Shown piece after piece: positions 33,651-45,300 of a stretch of DNA of 64,000 nucleotides. The stretch is taken from the NCBI RefSeq assembly GCF_020379485.1, contig NC_063452.1:37090650-37154649 (forward strand). The letters run 5' to 3'. Source of the DNA: Brassica napus (taxonomy: Eukaryota > Streptophyta > Magnoliopsida > Brassicales > Brassicaceae). Position 1 is the stretch's first letter; each line of letters starts with the position of its first letter. A program made the position numbers and the translations under genes. The notes under the pieces are model-generated. The model saw only the letters and a program-made list of their open reading frames with translations, searched no databases and was not told where the DNA came from.

Positions 33651-34119
33651 AAACAAAAAAATCATATTTTTTAAAGTGTAAAATAGGAGGTTGTATACAA
33701 GCCACAAACAAAATAACATGAACAAGAGACAAAAGAACATGAAAACACAAAAAAAATCATATTTTAAAGTGTAAATTCAAGCTACGAACCTGCAGAACAT
33801 ATAAAGAACCCTTGTCATGTCATGTAATCTTTGTAATGACATTTAAAGAACATAGAGCCCGTGTTTTGGGACACCTCAGGAGAATAAAACAAGCATTACC
33901 AGTAAATATTCAAGGAATATGAAGTAGCAGACTGTGCTGATTAGTACAAGCACTACAAACTCTTGGCCCACACTGCAACATGTAATCGATCTTCAGTTGT
34001 TAGTGTCTGGAAAAAATAAGCCATAGACTGTGTTCATGCTTTGAGGGTTAACACTCAATTGTTTTAAGATTGACTCTCTCAATCAAGCTGAGACAAAAGA
34101 AAGGAGTCTTACCTCAGAG

Positions 34120-34275
34120 GAACTCTTTAGCAGCTGTAACTCCACCAGCTACCTAAACAAGCAAGAAAGATTCAATCTCTCAAACTTGTAAGAGACTCAA
34201 GAAGATCTCTCTACCTGTTTCCAAGAGCCTTCAGGTAGAGATATTGGAGCTGTCTGATATGTTACCAGACGCCTC
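34120..34275 (-). pseudogene. ArgJ (glutamate N-acetyltransferase) exon fragments
   Basis: The minus strand reads APISLPEGSWKQ, then an intron-like GTAGAGAG...TTGTTTAG (34221-34155), then VAGGVTAAKEF and a stop. This matches the N-terminal region of plant ArgJ, the chloroplast arginine-biosynthesis enzyme, by recognition. Only about 25 residues are present, so it is a captured fragment with its intron kept. Confidence 0.6.
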
Positions 34276-34574
34276 TTCCGTGGTTATTGCCACCGTAGTT
34301 TTTTTTAATTTAAAATTATCAGCTTACTTGCATCCAAGAACCATCATCTTGTCATCAACCGTAAGAGCCTTAGGCCTCTACACTCCAGAAGAACATGATC
34401 AGACAATTTAAAAGAAATATTCAGGTTGAACTCTTTTTTTTTTTCATCTTAGCAACAAGAGTCACAAAGAGCTGATAGTAAGTAATTAAAATCAGTATTA
34501 ATAACCTTGGTTACAAACAAGCAAGAGGACGAAGCATACATGAATCAGACTAACCGCTTGATGCCACAGCACTT

Positions 34575-35075
34575 AAACATCAGACAAAACCTCGCGAGTC
34601 TGCTGCATAAGCTCTTCCATAGCTGCAGCACCTGCACCACTAGCTGCTTGATACGTACTAACCACCATCCTCTTCACCTGTGATATAACCAATCAAACGT
34701 TACTCATAGTATCACAAAACCCAGAGTTTAAACTCAGAAAATTAATTGAACCTTGGCGTGATGATGAAGAGGCATAACGGCCATCAAGCAGATAATCGTC
34801 GAGCAATTAGGGTTCGCAATCAAGACCCCTTTACCATTTCCCACTCTAATCCCTTTCACCGCCTCAGGGTATCACCAACGGAACGCCGTCAGCCATTCTA
34901 AACGCGGAGCTATTGTCGACGACGACGACCGTTCCTCTCTCCGCCGCCAAAGGTCCGAACTTTCTGCTTATGGATCCTCCGGTGCTGAACAAAGCGATAT
35001 CCACGCCGTCGAAGCTCTCCGCCGTGAGCTCCTCCACCGCGTGCTCGCCCCCCGTCGAAAGCAGACCCATCTCAG
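34575..35075 (-). pseudogene. aspartate-semialdehyde dehydrogenase fragment
   Basis: The minus strand carries [20 protein letters not shown] and [16 protein letters not shown] through [16 protein letters not shown], then, after a short deletion that shifts the frame, KGIRVGNGKGVLIANPNCST and IICLMAVMPLHHHAKV. An intron-like stretch (34752-34682) follows, then KRMVVSTYQAASGAGAAAME ending in an early stop. This enzyme makes aspartate semialdehyde for Lys, Thr and Met in plastids. The active-site Cys motif (NPNCST) is readable, but the N-terminal NADP-binding part and the C-terminal half are missing. Confidence 0.85.
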
Positions 35076-35497
35076 GATCTCCTCTTCACACCGCTCACCG
35101 AAACTCCAGAGATCGGCCGTCACCTAGCTTGCCTCAGCGCCGCCGCAGACAGATTTGAGGCAGGAGGCTTCACCGACTTCCAGAGCTTCAGACTAGGGTT
35201 TTCTTTTGGGGGGAGAGGGTTGTCGAGAGAGAGAGCGAGAGAGGCGGGGGGGGGGCTAAATTTTTTTTGTTTTTAAGTGTGGAAAAATGAATATATTTGG
35301 CTCACTTCTACTTAGCCGCGGGAAAAGTGAAATTATTTTCGGCCTAGACTAAAGATAACGTTTTAAAATTATATATGGCTTTTTTATGGCATCGATAAAA
35401 CAAAACGCTATCTTAAATGATGAGTTATGTCAAAAATAACATTCTGAACCAGAACGCTATCTTATTATGCTATCTTTACTCTCTCTCTTTATAGTGG

Positions 35498-36923
35498 TTG
35501 AATGAGAAGAGAACGAAGAGGAGATTCGACATCGGCAGCACCAGCGCAGCTCCCCCTCCACCACCAGTTCACGACCGAGACCCTTGGCCAAGAGAGTGGG
35601 AAGAAGACCCCATCCCACTCTTTGCACACTTCGATCACCCTCGTAATGCGGTCAAAAGCACGAAATGCATAAACCGTGAGATCAGGGATGCGTGGGATGA
35701 CTATGACAGCATGTTCTACAACGAGTGGCTGAAGGTTTCCATTGAGCCGACACAGTTCGTTGATCCGGATGTGATTAGACCGATGGGCATCAAAGAAGAC
35801 CTCGAGGACATGTTCGTGGAGTTGGGAGTGGGTAATATGGCCACCAACCCACACAGCCTCTACCCGGAGCTGGTCCGTCAGTTCCTGGCCACGGTGCAGG
35901 TCTACTACGCCAACGAGAGGGTGAAAAGGGCGAACGAGGGTACCTTGACTTTCTTCATCCACATCATCCGTTACAGAGTCCCTCTCATGACTCTCTGCAC
36001 CATCTACGGGTTTCAGAACTCGTGCCTTCAGCTTGCCTCTGTTCCAGGTTTCACGGGGAGATCGCAGTTCTGGGAGCATATAGCTTCTGGCCATTTCGAG
36101 TCAGGCTCAGCCACTCACACGGACATTTGTCACCCGACTCTGCGCTACTTTCATCGAGGCCCTTGCCAACACTATGTTGTGCAAGATGGAACCGAACAAG
36201 GTTCGGGTGCATGAGCTCTCATTAGTCTACTATGCGGTCAGGAGCATGGTTCACATGGAAGGTATAGCGGAGCCAGACGACGACGACATGTGGCCCAACC
36301 TTAGAGCCCTTTTCGCTGAGCACCTCGTCAAGCTCAAGATGAAGCCGTTCCAGACAGCGGGAGCAAAGAAGTAGATGGTCGGGATTCTGCTTACACCGAT
36401 CTTCATGCACTGCAGGATACCGTTGGATGAGGCTGAGGTTGTTGGCCAGCGCGTCTATATGGATACAACACACCTGACGAGCGCACATTGGCTCAAGGAT
36501 AGTCGCTACTGGAGTTTCAGGGACGCGGATGGCATAGACTGGATAGAGCTACCCAGGCGTTAAGTCACATACTTCTCAGACGGCCTCGCCAGCATCCAGT
36601 TTCACCTTGATCTGCGCCTCCTTCGTGACCCAGCTACCATGCCACGCCGCTACACCGTACAGCGAGCTGCAGGACCTCATCAAGAGTATTCAGAGCCAAC
36701 ACTCCCACCATTCCCGCCTATGCCAGACATGTCTACACGACTTGAGGGAGATTTCCAGCGCGTCGTAGTTGATGCTCTTACCGCCATCTGGGCTAAAGTA
36801 TCGAGATGCCGCTGTTCGAGCAGGGCGAGTGTCAGAGCCAGCTTACCATCAGCTGCAGGACCATCACGCCAGCGTAGGGACGACTCCAAGGAGACCACCG
36901 ATGAGACTACTGATGAGGACTAG
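35498..36923 (+). pseudogene. Athila ORF1/env-like protein, decayed
   Basis: Readable in one frame to about 36190 (RDPWPREWEEDPIPLFAHFD, NREIRDAWDDYDSMFYNEWL, PELVRQFLATVQVYYANERV), then shifting to another frame through KVRVHELSLVYYAVRSMVHM, GILLTPIFMHCRIPLDEAEV and RYWSFRDADGIDWIELP, with stops at 36372 and 36561, and an acidic tail ending ETTDETTDED. This block order matches the Arabidopsis ATHILA ORF-1 family (Pfam, by memory). There is no ATG at the left edge: the start was lost to the insertion at about 35490. Confidence 0.8.
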
Positions 36924-38281
36924 TCATCATATTTCTATCCCTATCTACTTATGTTCTATTTTGCTATCATACTATTAGGATCTCTTTTCGGATTTATTCT
37001 ATTATGTTATGACTTGAGTTTATATATTGCTGATCTAGCATGTGTTTGAAGTGTCTAACAGAGCTAACCTTGCTAACTAATACTCATATTGTGATGAGTT
37101 GGACCCTTTAACACGTTGCAGCTAGCACATAAATTTTCTGTCTCCGCGTCATCAATCAACAAAGAGGTGCTTATGTCAATCGACGCTCGAGACATAAGGG
37201 TACGAAAATCTTTTCTCTTGTCTAACATCTAACTAAGTATTTATGATCTATTCTCTAACCAATCTTAGATTGAATATCACTGAGGACAGTGAAATTTAAG
37301 TCTGGGAGAGGTATTTACTGATACTAGTTTGTTATTTGATTCTTATTAAAATGTTTCCTAAAAAGAGTTTTATCGAGTCAAGAAGGGGACAATGAACTTC
37401 TTTAGATTTTTACATGTTTTTTAACCATTCTATAGCGCCACTCTTAGACTTACTGACTGCAAAAAGTACTAGAGATACTAAAGTGGATCAACCTGTCAAC
37501 TATGACAACACTTGCTGAGAATGTTTGAAGGAACCAAATCTGACCTCCAACCTAACCCGACTCAACTGTTTTCCTTGGGGCTTGGTATACATGGGATTGG
37601 ATACTTCAAAAAAGTCTGGAAGGTAAAACCTTGTGTGGATTTATCACCCTCTCTCTCTCTATTTCGAATTTAAAAAGACTTGGTGGCTACAACCATTGAG
37701 GCTTGATTCATAAGAATTCTAAACGTAAAAGATTCGAACATGACTCGGTGGCTACAACCATTAAGGCTTGATTCACAAAGAATCATAGGATATAGGTCAA
37801 AAAGAAGTGAACATGATTTGGTGGTTAAAACCATTAAAGCTTAATTCATGGAAGCTTGTCCAATCTTGGTCAATGATCCTGTGATGAAAGCAGACTTTGA
37901 CTGAGAGAGAAATAAGGAGAGAGAGAGGATAGGAACTTCTTTTTACCTGCAGGTTCAGATACGTTTTTGAGCATCCTTGCATCATGTGATCGATACTCCA
38001 AAGGTAAAGCCTACACTTTTATTTATGCAAGAAATGAGGTTAGTGAAGGAGAGTGTCAGACAAGATTTGTTGAGTTGTTGGCTAGATGAATTTGGAAGCT
38101 ATACTAGGATATTCTATGATGTGCTTCTAAAGTTAGGAATTCATTGATGCGGTTAGCAACATATTAGAAGTGATGATTCTAAGTTTAAAAATTAGGTGAG
38201 TTCCCGTTGTTTTCAAACCTCTCTCAGAGAGACTGCTCTTATTTTGCTAGAGGACAAGCAAAAGGGTAAGTCTGAGGGAGT
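36924..38281 (+). other. non-coding 3' region of the Athila-like element
   Basis: Homologous to 600-1944: polypurine-like AAGTCTGGGAGAGG (about 37290), a threefold 'TTGGTGGCTACAACCATT' repeat (37678-37855), and AAGTCTGAGGGAGT directly before the LTR. No gene. Confidence 0.7.
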
Positions 38282-39642
38282 AGATAGGTCATGGATTTTA
38301 CTCATTTTCAACCATGATTTATATATGTTTTTAGAGTCTTTTATATGGATTTGGACCCTTTTTAGAGTAATTACAGGTTCAAGTACTTACTTGAGGAAAA
38401 TGATGAATTTGGGGGCAATTTGGAGACTTTTTGAGAGCTTTGCTGGAAACAGAGAAGGTGTCGATTATTGAATCAGAATATCGACCGGTAATTACCAAGA
38501 ATAATCGATCGACGGAAGGTTCTTACCATTGATCGACAGCGAAGCCACCCGCGAGTTAATGACAAATTAGTAGATTGCAAGTTTCACAAAAGTTCCAATA
38601 ATTACATCTTAAGTCCCTTGCCGCCTGTTAGGCTATATTATTGAAGATTTTGTACCATTTTAGAGGCAGACTTGCCTAGAAACCTTTTAGACCTAGTTTG
38701 GAGAGAAGCAATCCAATTACCATTGGAGAGAGAGCTTAGGCGTGGAGAGAGAGATCTGAATTTCATAACAGAGAAGATCTTGAACTCCCCTGCTATCTTT
38801 ACTCTATTTATTGTTTCTCTTGTTATTCATTTATTTAAAGTATTATTCATACCATCATAACTATGTCTCTTATGAATATTGCTGAGTAGTCTTACTGTTA
38901 GATTTAGGTTTCTCATAAGGTTGATTTATGTATTGCTAACATGAACTGTTGCTAGGGTGTTTAAAATATAGTTCTTCATCTAGTTACTCTTAATGCTAAG
39001 TTTAGGTTTTATCACCCTTTAACTTAGATCCTAGGATTAATTGAGACAAGCAATAGATTGGACCAATACCTGAAACTAAACTAGTATGATCTAACTGACT
39101 AGATACACACGAAAGTTGGTCTAGTAAGTTAGAGAACAGTAATAAAACCCGCTCTTAAAGCATTCTAGAAGAAGCATCGATCGACGCGACAATCGTTGTT
39201 TCGATCGATATTTGGAAAGGTGTATCGATCGGTATTCTTTAAGAATCATTGATCAACACTTTCTCGTGATTGATATACGAAAGTTGAAATCCGAGATCTA
39301 GATATAGATAATCCAATTTATTTTACCCAAGTTTGATTTTGAGAACAATTAATATCTATAAACCCCTAATAGCCCAAATAAGTTGCTTACTTATCATACC
39401 TGAGATAATACCTGAATCTAGCTATTTTCCCAACTGTTAACAACCTCAAATCAAACCAATCGAACAACTACCTTGTTCACTACTTCATTTACTGCTTAAA
39501 ACCTATTTGTCTAGCTTTATTTCGAAGACTATAAATCTACTGTGTAATCCTAGAGTCTATGTGGATTCGATCCTTAAGTACTACATCTAAACCTCTTATT
39601 TGAGAGATTAATTCACTTTTTAGGGTAATTTGAGTGATATCA
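38282..39642 (+). mobile_element. 3' LTR of the plus-strand Athila-like element
   Basis: Starts AGATAGGTCATGG (a TG-to-AG change relative to 1945) and ends AATTTGAGTGATATCA; 1361 bp. Contains ATCGATCGACG (about 38504 and 39177). Confidence 0.75.
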
Positions 39643-39736
39643 CTTTTCGTGATGACGGCTAGGTTAATAGGTAAGAAGGAGATCTTTATCTTTTCGTGAT
39701 GACGACTAGGTTAATAGGTAAGAAGGAGATCTTTAT
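39643..39736 (+). repeat. 47-bp tandem duplication
   Basis: Two copies, 39643-39689 and 39690-39736, starting CTTTTCGTGATGACG and ending GGAGATCTTTAT, with one difference. The second copy overlaps the proposed Helitron 5' end at 39730. Confidence 0.92.
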
Positions 39737-40950
39737 TATATATATATAATAAAAAATTGGCTTATATGTCCTCTCCTGCGTCTACATCACTCTAGAGAGA
39801 GGGGCGTTTTGCGCCACGTGTCGCGACATCAGAGCTCCTGCGATTTTTGCTCCCCGGCGCTCTTTGATCTATCAAATATTATCTGAGCTTTTATTATAAT
39901 AGTTAGAGTAGGCCCAGACATTGAGCCATATTAGAGACCCATCCAAAATTAGGTTTCGCCTTCCTCTTCCTAATCCTCTTGCACGTGTGAACTCCACGAT
40001 GAGATTCAGACTTTAAGCGCCGATCCGAATTCAGTAACTTCACACCAATCCATAAATCATTTCTTTACTCCTTGAGTTTTTCGTTATTACTCCGCCTACT
40101 TGAAGCAATCAATCTATCTCTTCGTTTTCCACAGTAACCGTTGAAGCTTCGACTATAAATATCGGTCCTTCATGCGATGATCAGTACAACTCAAACGATA
40201 TCCAAAAGCAATTTTTTCTTAGCAACCCATCCGAGAATGGCTAATTCCTTCATCATTCTTGCAGAATTGAAAAACAGGGACCAGTCTCTCCAAGGCCACC
40301 CTCTCGATCACTCTAACTTTTGTTATCATCTCCTTGCTACTTTCGATTTCAAAATTTTAGTGTCTTGTTCTTTATTTTTCTGTTGTGGAATAGTGTTGGA
40401 GGATCAAAGGATTGATCTTTTGGTTTTAAAAACGTTTGCTTTTAATTTTCTGCGCAGGAAGATGACATGCTTAAAGTATGTGATCAGTGATGCTACTGAG
40501 ATTGTCCCGACAAGATTATATAGATGCTGACGTATAATATCGATGCAAACGTATAACAAGGTTATATTGATGCTAATGTATAATATCGTGGACCGTACAA
40601 TATACCAGGCTCCACAGCGTTGTAGTGCCTTTGCAGCTCGAGTTGTATGTTTCTTCATCCTTTCTATTTAAGTTCATGTGTTGCTTGGAGGGCATAGATT
40701 AAGCGAAGGTTTTTTTTTAGTTGCTGCTAAAGTGTTTTTTGTTTTCTTCTCTTTCTCCATTTGGTTTCTCTGCAGCTGCATTAAAGTTGGGGACGATTAG
40801 GCAGGGTAAGATTTTGTTATCTTTAATAAGTTGGTTCTGTCTCAGTTTCATGTGATTAAATCTTTTCTGCTACCATGTGATTAAATCTTTTCTGTCTAGA
40901 TCGGCTTCCTCTGTCTTAACGGATTCAAAAGAGTTACCATTTGCTCGTGC
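39730..40950 (+). mobile_element. Helitron-like 5' end with RPA-like first exon
   Basis: A|TCTTTATTATATATATATAA at 39729-39730 resembles the Helitron 5' terminus at 46639 (TC start after A, palindromic TA-rich leader, then CACGTGTC at about 39817). At 40225 an ATG begins MANSFIILAELKNRDQSLQG, similar to the start of RPA-like proteins often carried by crucifer Helitrons. No 3' hairpin or CTAG end was found; the right border is uncertain. Confidence 0.5.
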
Positions 40951-40959
40951 AATTTATAA

Positions 40960-42545
40960 GACACAAAGAATTAACTAAATTTGTTGCAACCCCTGAGTGT
41001 TACCTGATCGCTAGAGTTGGAGATGAACGTGTTTAAATCTCCAATTGACACAAGCTCTTTCTTTTTGATCCCTTCCATGGTATCAATACATGGAATACCT
41101 CTGCTGCTGCACCTCCCAAACTGCAGGAAGAACGTATGTTTGACGAAGATTGACAGACATTTAAATTTGAATTTAAACCAAGACATAATTAGTTGTAACC
41201 TGCTTGTGAACTCTTCGATGGCAGGAATGTTCCTGTCAAAATAAAACTTGGATGCGGGTGTGGAGTTTAGATAGAGGTAACCTGCATAAGCAAGTTTTCC
41301 AGACTCTGGTATTAAGTAAAAGATTTACGGAAACTACAGAAGTAAACATGTTGTAAACTTAACAATACATGACCATACCTCAATAATTTTAGGATTGACA
41401 GATTGGGTTTTATTGCCAGAGCTTAGAAGACCCCTGAACGTTGCTGCAACTTTGTCCCATAAGGACAGGTAAACAACCACCGTACTGGTATTGGAGAATA
41501 TAAGAGTTATTTCAAATAAGGAGGAAATGGAGATAAGATTATATTTTTTTGTAGCTCAGTTAATGACTTTATGTGTCAATGAGAAAGCGTACCACAAATC
41601 GAGCTGTTGCTGCAGCGTTGTTAAGGGCACACCCTTGGACGGACCAAATTTGCCCAACAACATCTGAAAGTTAACGAAATCAAATATTACACTATGGTTG
41701 TGTCATAATTATATGGTAAGGAATTTTTTTGAAATTCCTTAAAAATACCATGGAGTTCTAAGTTTGTGTTTGCAAGAGAGATGGTCAAACTTGCGATCGT
41801 GGATCACAAAATTCTGCATCAGGAGACATAAGAGTAAAACCACACATTATTTAGAGAATTGATAAGGCAGAGTTGGAGTATACGATTTGTGATAAAGTGA
41901 AGATAATGATACCTTTTCATCCATTAAGAGAAGGGTGGTTCTCATAAATTCACCGTTTGTCTTGACGTTTCGCGAATCCCATATATCATATATGGGGGCA
42001 TGGAATGAGATGACTCGCTTGAGCAACAGAAAAATCAGAGGAAGACATTTTCGATGAGTAGATGAAATCTAATCCGGTTCAGAAAAACTGTGAATTGAAA
42101 TGAGATGCAAGGGCCTGGTGTTCGACATGAACTGGGAGAAATTCGAAGCGGATATATAACCCAGCCATTATCGAAGGGTTGAGTAAAGACTGGAAGATGT
42201 AGAGATAGATGAAGATTAAGAGTTTAAGGATTCAATTTGAGAAGTATAAAGGTTAAGGTTAAGGTTAAGGTTTTTATTTTTTTTTATCATAATACGGTTT
42301 TAGTAAAATGGACCTAAGCTGGACATTCTATTAATGGGCCACCGAACGCATTGGAGTGAGTGATGCCACAAAACAGATGGAAATAACAAACGTAAAGATT
42401 AATTAACCACTTAATTTCTATGCGGAACCCACTTATATAAGGAAGTCGCTGACGTGGCAAAAAAGAGAGTTCTGATTGGTCGATTTTATTTGGGGACGTG
42501 GAGAACCTCCCTACTCCTCATATATCCCTTTTAGTATTAGTTAGA
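40960..42545 (-). mobile_element. Helitron-like fragment, minus strand, with RPA-like gene
   Basis: On the minus strand a 5' terminus TCTAACTAATACTAAAAGGG begins at 42545 after A, followed by CCACGTCC and CCACGTCAGC blocks as at other Helitron 5' ends here. The RPA-like gene (42048-40995) lies in the same orientation. It appears to abut the plus-strand Helitron-like fragment; no 3' end is visible. Confidence 0.5.
40995..42048 (-). pseudogene. RPA1-like (replication protein A large subunit-like) gene, decayed
   Basis: Exon pieces on the minus strand, in order: MSSSDFSVAQASHLI at 42048, then after a 1-base shift FHAPIYDIWDSRNVKTNGEF and MRTTLLLMDEK; the OB-fold block SDVVGQIWSVQGCALNNAAA (41665-41606); LWDKVAATFRGLLSSGNKTQ (about 41465-41405); TLYLNSTPASKFYFDRNIPA (about 41270); and GIPCIDTMEGIKKKELVSIG with DLNTFISNSSDQ (41090-41000). 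GT donors follow several blocks. RPA-like ssDNA-binding proteins of this type are common passengers of plant Helitrons. The C-terminal zinc-ribbon domain is not found. Confidence 0.7.
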
Positions 42546-43075
42546 TTACCAAGAATTGATTTAATTTTACCCTAACATAAAGTATTTTTTCTTCTTTGAC
42601 TCCAATTTTCATATCTTCAGCCGAAATTTAATTAAAAATAAAAACACTACAAGAAAACACAACTATAGCGACTAAAATTAATGAAAAAATTTAATCCTCG
42701 TAAATTTACGTCGACTTTACGAGTATCTTACGAAGAAATCTAAAAGCAACGTTAGTTCGTCGTAAAATAACGACGAAACGATTTCCTCGTAAACACAACG
42801 TACATAACGTGGTTTTTACGAGGAAAAATTTTTTCCTCGTAAATTCGACGTAACAATAGAGATTCTACTTTACGAGGAAATTATTTACGTTTACTTAACG
42901 ACAAAATTTTGAGTCCACCAACTTTGTAGTTGTAACACGTTTTTTGTTTCGGCTACCTAACTAAATTTCAGCGTAAATTCGTAGTAAACTTTCAACTACC
43001 AGATTCGAAAATTTCCTATAAATATGGACGTTTGAACATCATTTTAAACACACCAACAAGAAAAAAAATAAAAAC

Positions 43076-44753
43076 GTGAAAGAAAAAAAAAATTCGGGCT
43101 CTGAGAATATTTTCGAGTTGCGGAGGTGGATGTATATGCACAAAGATGCTAACGGGAGAGTGATGAAAGAATACCTCGAAGGGCTGGAGACATTTATGCA
43201 TCAAGCAGATTTCACACCGCTCGCCCAAGAAAGCGGTAAGATGTTATGTCCTTGTCGGAAATGCAACAATTCGAAATTGGCGAATCGTGAAAATGTTTGA
43301 AAGCATTTAATAAATACAGGTTTCACGCCAAATTACTATATCTGGTTTTAACATGGAGAAGGTTATAATTATGAGAATGAATCTAGTAGTAGTAGTAGTA
43401 ATAGCAATTTTCAGGAAGAACCGGTTGATCATCATTTGCATAATGAACATAGTTACCATCAGGAGGAGCAAATGGTAGATTATGACAGGGTTCATGATAT
43501 GGTAGCTGATTCATTCGTAGCTCATGATGAAGATGAAGAACCTAACATAGATGCAAAAAAAGTTTTATGAAATGTTAGATGCTGCGAATCAGCCACTTTA
43601 CAGTGGTTGTAGAGAAGATCTCTCTAAATTGTCGTTGGCTGCTAGAATGATGAATATTAAAACTAATCACAATCTACCTGAAAGTTGCATGAATGAATGG
43701 GAAGACTTGCTTAATGAGTATTTGCCGGAAGACAATGTGTCTGCTGATTCTTATTATGAGATTCAGAAACTAGTTTATAGTCTTGGGTTGCCTTCAGAGA
43801 TGATAGATGTTTGCATCGACAATTGCATGATCTACTAGGGAGATGATGAGAAGTTAGAAGAATGTCGATTCTACAAGAAGCCACGATTCAAGCCGCAAGG
43901 ACGAGGACGTAATAGGGTACTTACCAATTACAGACAGATTGAAAAGATTGTACCAATCTGAGTAGACTGCCGGAGGGATGAGATGGCATGCCGAGCATAC
44001 TCAGGCGGATGGTGAGATGACTCATCCATCAGATGCAAGAGCCTGGAAACATTTTAACAAAGTACATCCGGAATTCGCTAGCAATAGCCGGAATGTGTAT
44101 CTCGGATTATGCATAGATGGATTTAGTCCATTTGGAATGTCAGGGAGACAATATTCATTTTCATATTTGTTTCTCAAGTCGAAGAAACATTCCCAGGTAT
44201 ATCCACAAGTGACGTAGATAGAAGGAAAGATCAACACTTTAATAAGTGGTTGAAGAATCAGGTATTAACTCAAACTCTTAATTTTTGCAGGTTGATCGAT
44301 CAAACTCTTTTTTCATACATGATCTGTATTTCAACGTTCTCTTTTTTTTGGCACATGATCTGTATGATTAATTTCTATGTTGTTTTTATTTTTGCAGGTA
44401 CAACAAATTCGAGCCTTTCATCTTATCTTCACAAGCATACCAAGTTAGCTTCTTTCCATACCCTCGGATGAGAGAATCGTCGGATGAGAGAATCGGGAAT
44501 AAATTGGTTAGCCGTGATCAAAGTTGCACCTCGTGGACGAATCATCAGTAGAGAAGAACCACCATTGCAAGAAGAACAGATAAATGAAGTCGAGGAACCT
44601 GAACAACAAATTGTTGACATCCTTCTCATTGATCCGCATAATCATGAGTACGAAGATCTTACCGACGATGCCACAGACGAAGCTGTTGAAGACGAGTTTA
44701 ATGAAAGTGATGATGTTTCTAGTGATGACGAGAATGTCGATGTATCCGATTGA
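43076..44753 (+). pseudogene. TNP2-like transposase, internally deleted
   Basis: The N-terminus has the transposase-associated domain (SENIFELRRWMYMHKDANGR, PCRKCNNSKLANRENV), with a TGA replacing Trp at 43298, a frameshift in a run of A at about 43557 and a stop at 43836. Part of the Tnp2 domain follows (MRWHAEHTQADGEMTHPSDA, NSRNVYLGLCIDGFSPFGMS) to about 44157. The catalytic core is then missing, and the sequence jumps to the acidic C-terminus (WLAVIKVAPRGRIISREEPP ... NVDVSD*) at 44484-44753. It would have been the catalytic transposase of the CACTA element but cannot be active. Confidence 0.88.
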
Positions 44754-44856
44754 TGTATTTGTTTTTAATATGATTGATTTTCAGACTTAATGCATGTGAT
44801 TTGATGGATTTAATCATGAAAATCTATTTATATAATTTGATTTTGTGTAAGGTAAT

Positions 44857-44874
44857 GGGGGGGGGGGGGGGGGG
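44857..44874 (+). repeat. run of 18 G
   Basis: Eighteen consecutive G residues just downstream of the TNP2-like stop. The exact length is likely to be unstable and may be affected by sequencing. Confidence 0.8.
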
Positions 44875-44989
44875 TTGAATTAGAAAGAAGAGATTGAGAT
44901 TATAAATTAAGGAATTAGAAAGGGAAGATGGGTTTGGGGTTTGGAATATATGAAGTAGAAGATAAGGAAGATGGAGTTTGGGGTTTCAA

Positions 44990-45300
44990 ATTTTAGGGAT
45001 TTAAACATAATCCGCATTATTTCCTCGTAAACTAACGAGGAACTTACGACGAATCCTAAAAATAAAGAACGCGGGACTCGTTAATTCCAGGTAAGTAGAA
45101 TTCGTCGTAAAGACCTCGTAATAGGAAAACGCGGTATTTCATCTTAAACAAAAACATGGGCCTTGCTATTTCCTCGTAAATTAACGAGGACATTACGAGG
45201 AAACAAAACGCAGGACTTGCTAATTCCTCGTAAAAAAAACACGGGCCTCGCGAGTTCCTCGTAACTTTATGAGGAAATTATGAGGATTACTAATTTCTTA
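44990..45300. repeat. internal copy of CACTA subterminal motifs
   Basis: TTTCCTCGTAAA, AACGAGGA and TTCGTCGTAAAG motifs like those at the element ends occur between the two genes, just upstream of the second gene. This region may act as its promoter and bind the same protein as the ends. Confidence 0.6.

Larger units (their letters stand above)
32830..35490 (-). mobile_element. foreign insertion with captured gene fragments (MULE-like?)
   Basis: It separates the Athila-like integrase leader from the ORF1 frame, which lacks its own start. Inside are minus-strand exon pieces of at least two unrelated nuclear genes with introns retained. Both ends are AT-rich with repeated ATAGC(A/G)TT motifs in inverted orientation (left near 32930-32980, right near 35410-35475), reminiscent of Mutator-like ends. 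I could not define exact TIRs or a 9-bp TSD, so the class is a guess. Confidence 0.5.
29844..39642 (+). mobile_element. plus-strand Athila-like gypsy element, 5' half missing
   Basis: In order: the end of the RT, RNase H (29847-30957), integrase (to 32158), a post-integrase leader, a foreign insertion (about 32830-35490), the ORF1/env-like frame (35498-36923), a non-coding 3' region with tandem repeats and polypurine-like tracts, and the 3' LTR (38282-39642). The RT is cut at the codon region CEEKN by the minus-strand element's LTR. Confidence 0.78.

Noticed and set aside
35489..36094. 201-codon minus-strand frame
   Set aside because: It is the shadow of the well-supported Athila ORF1 frame on the plus strand.
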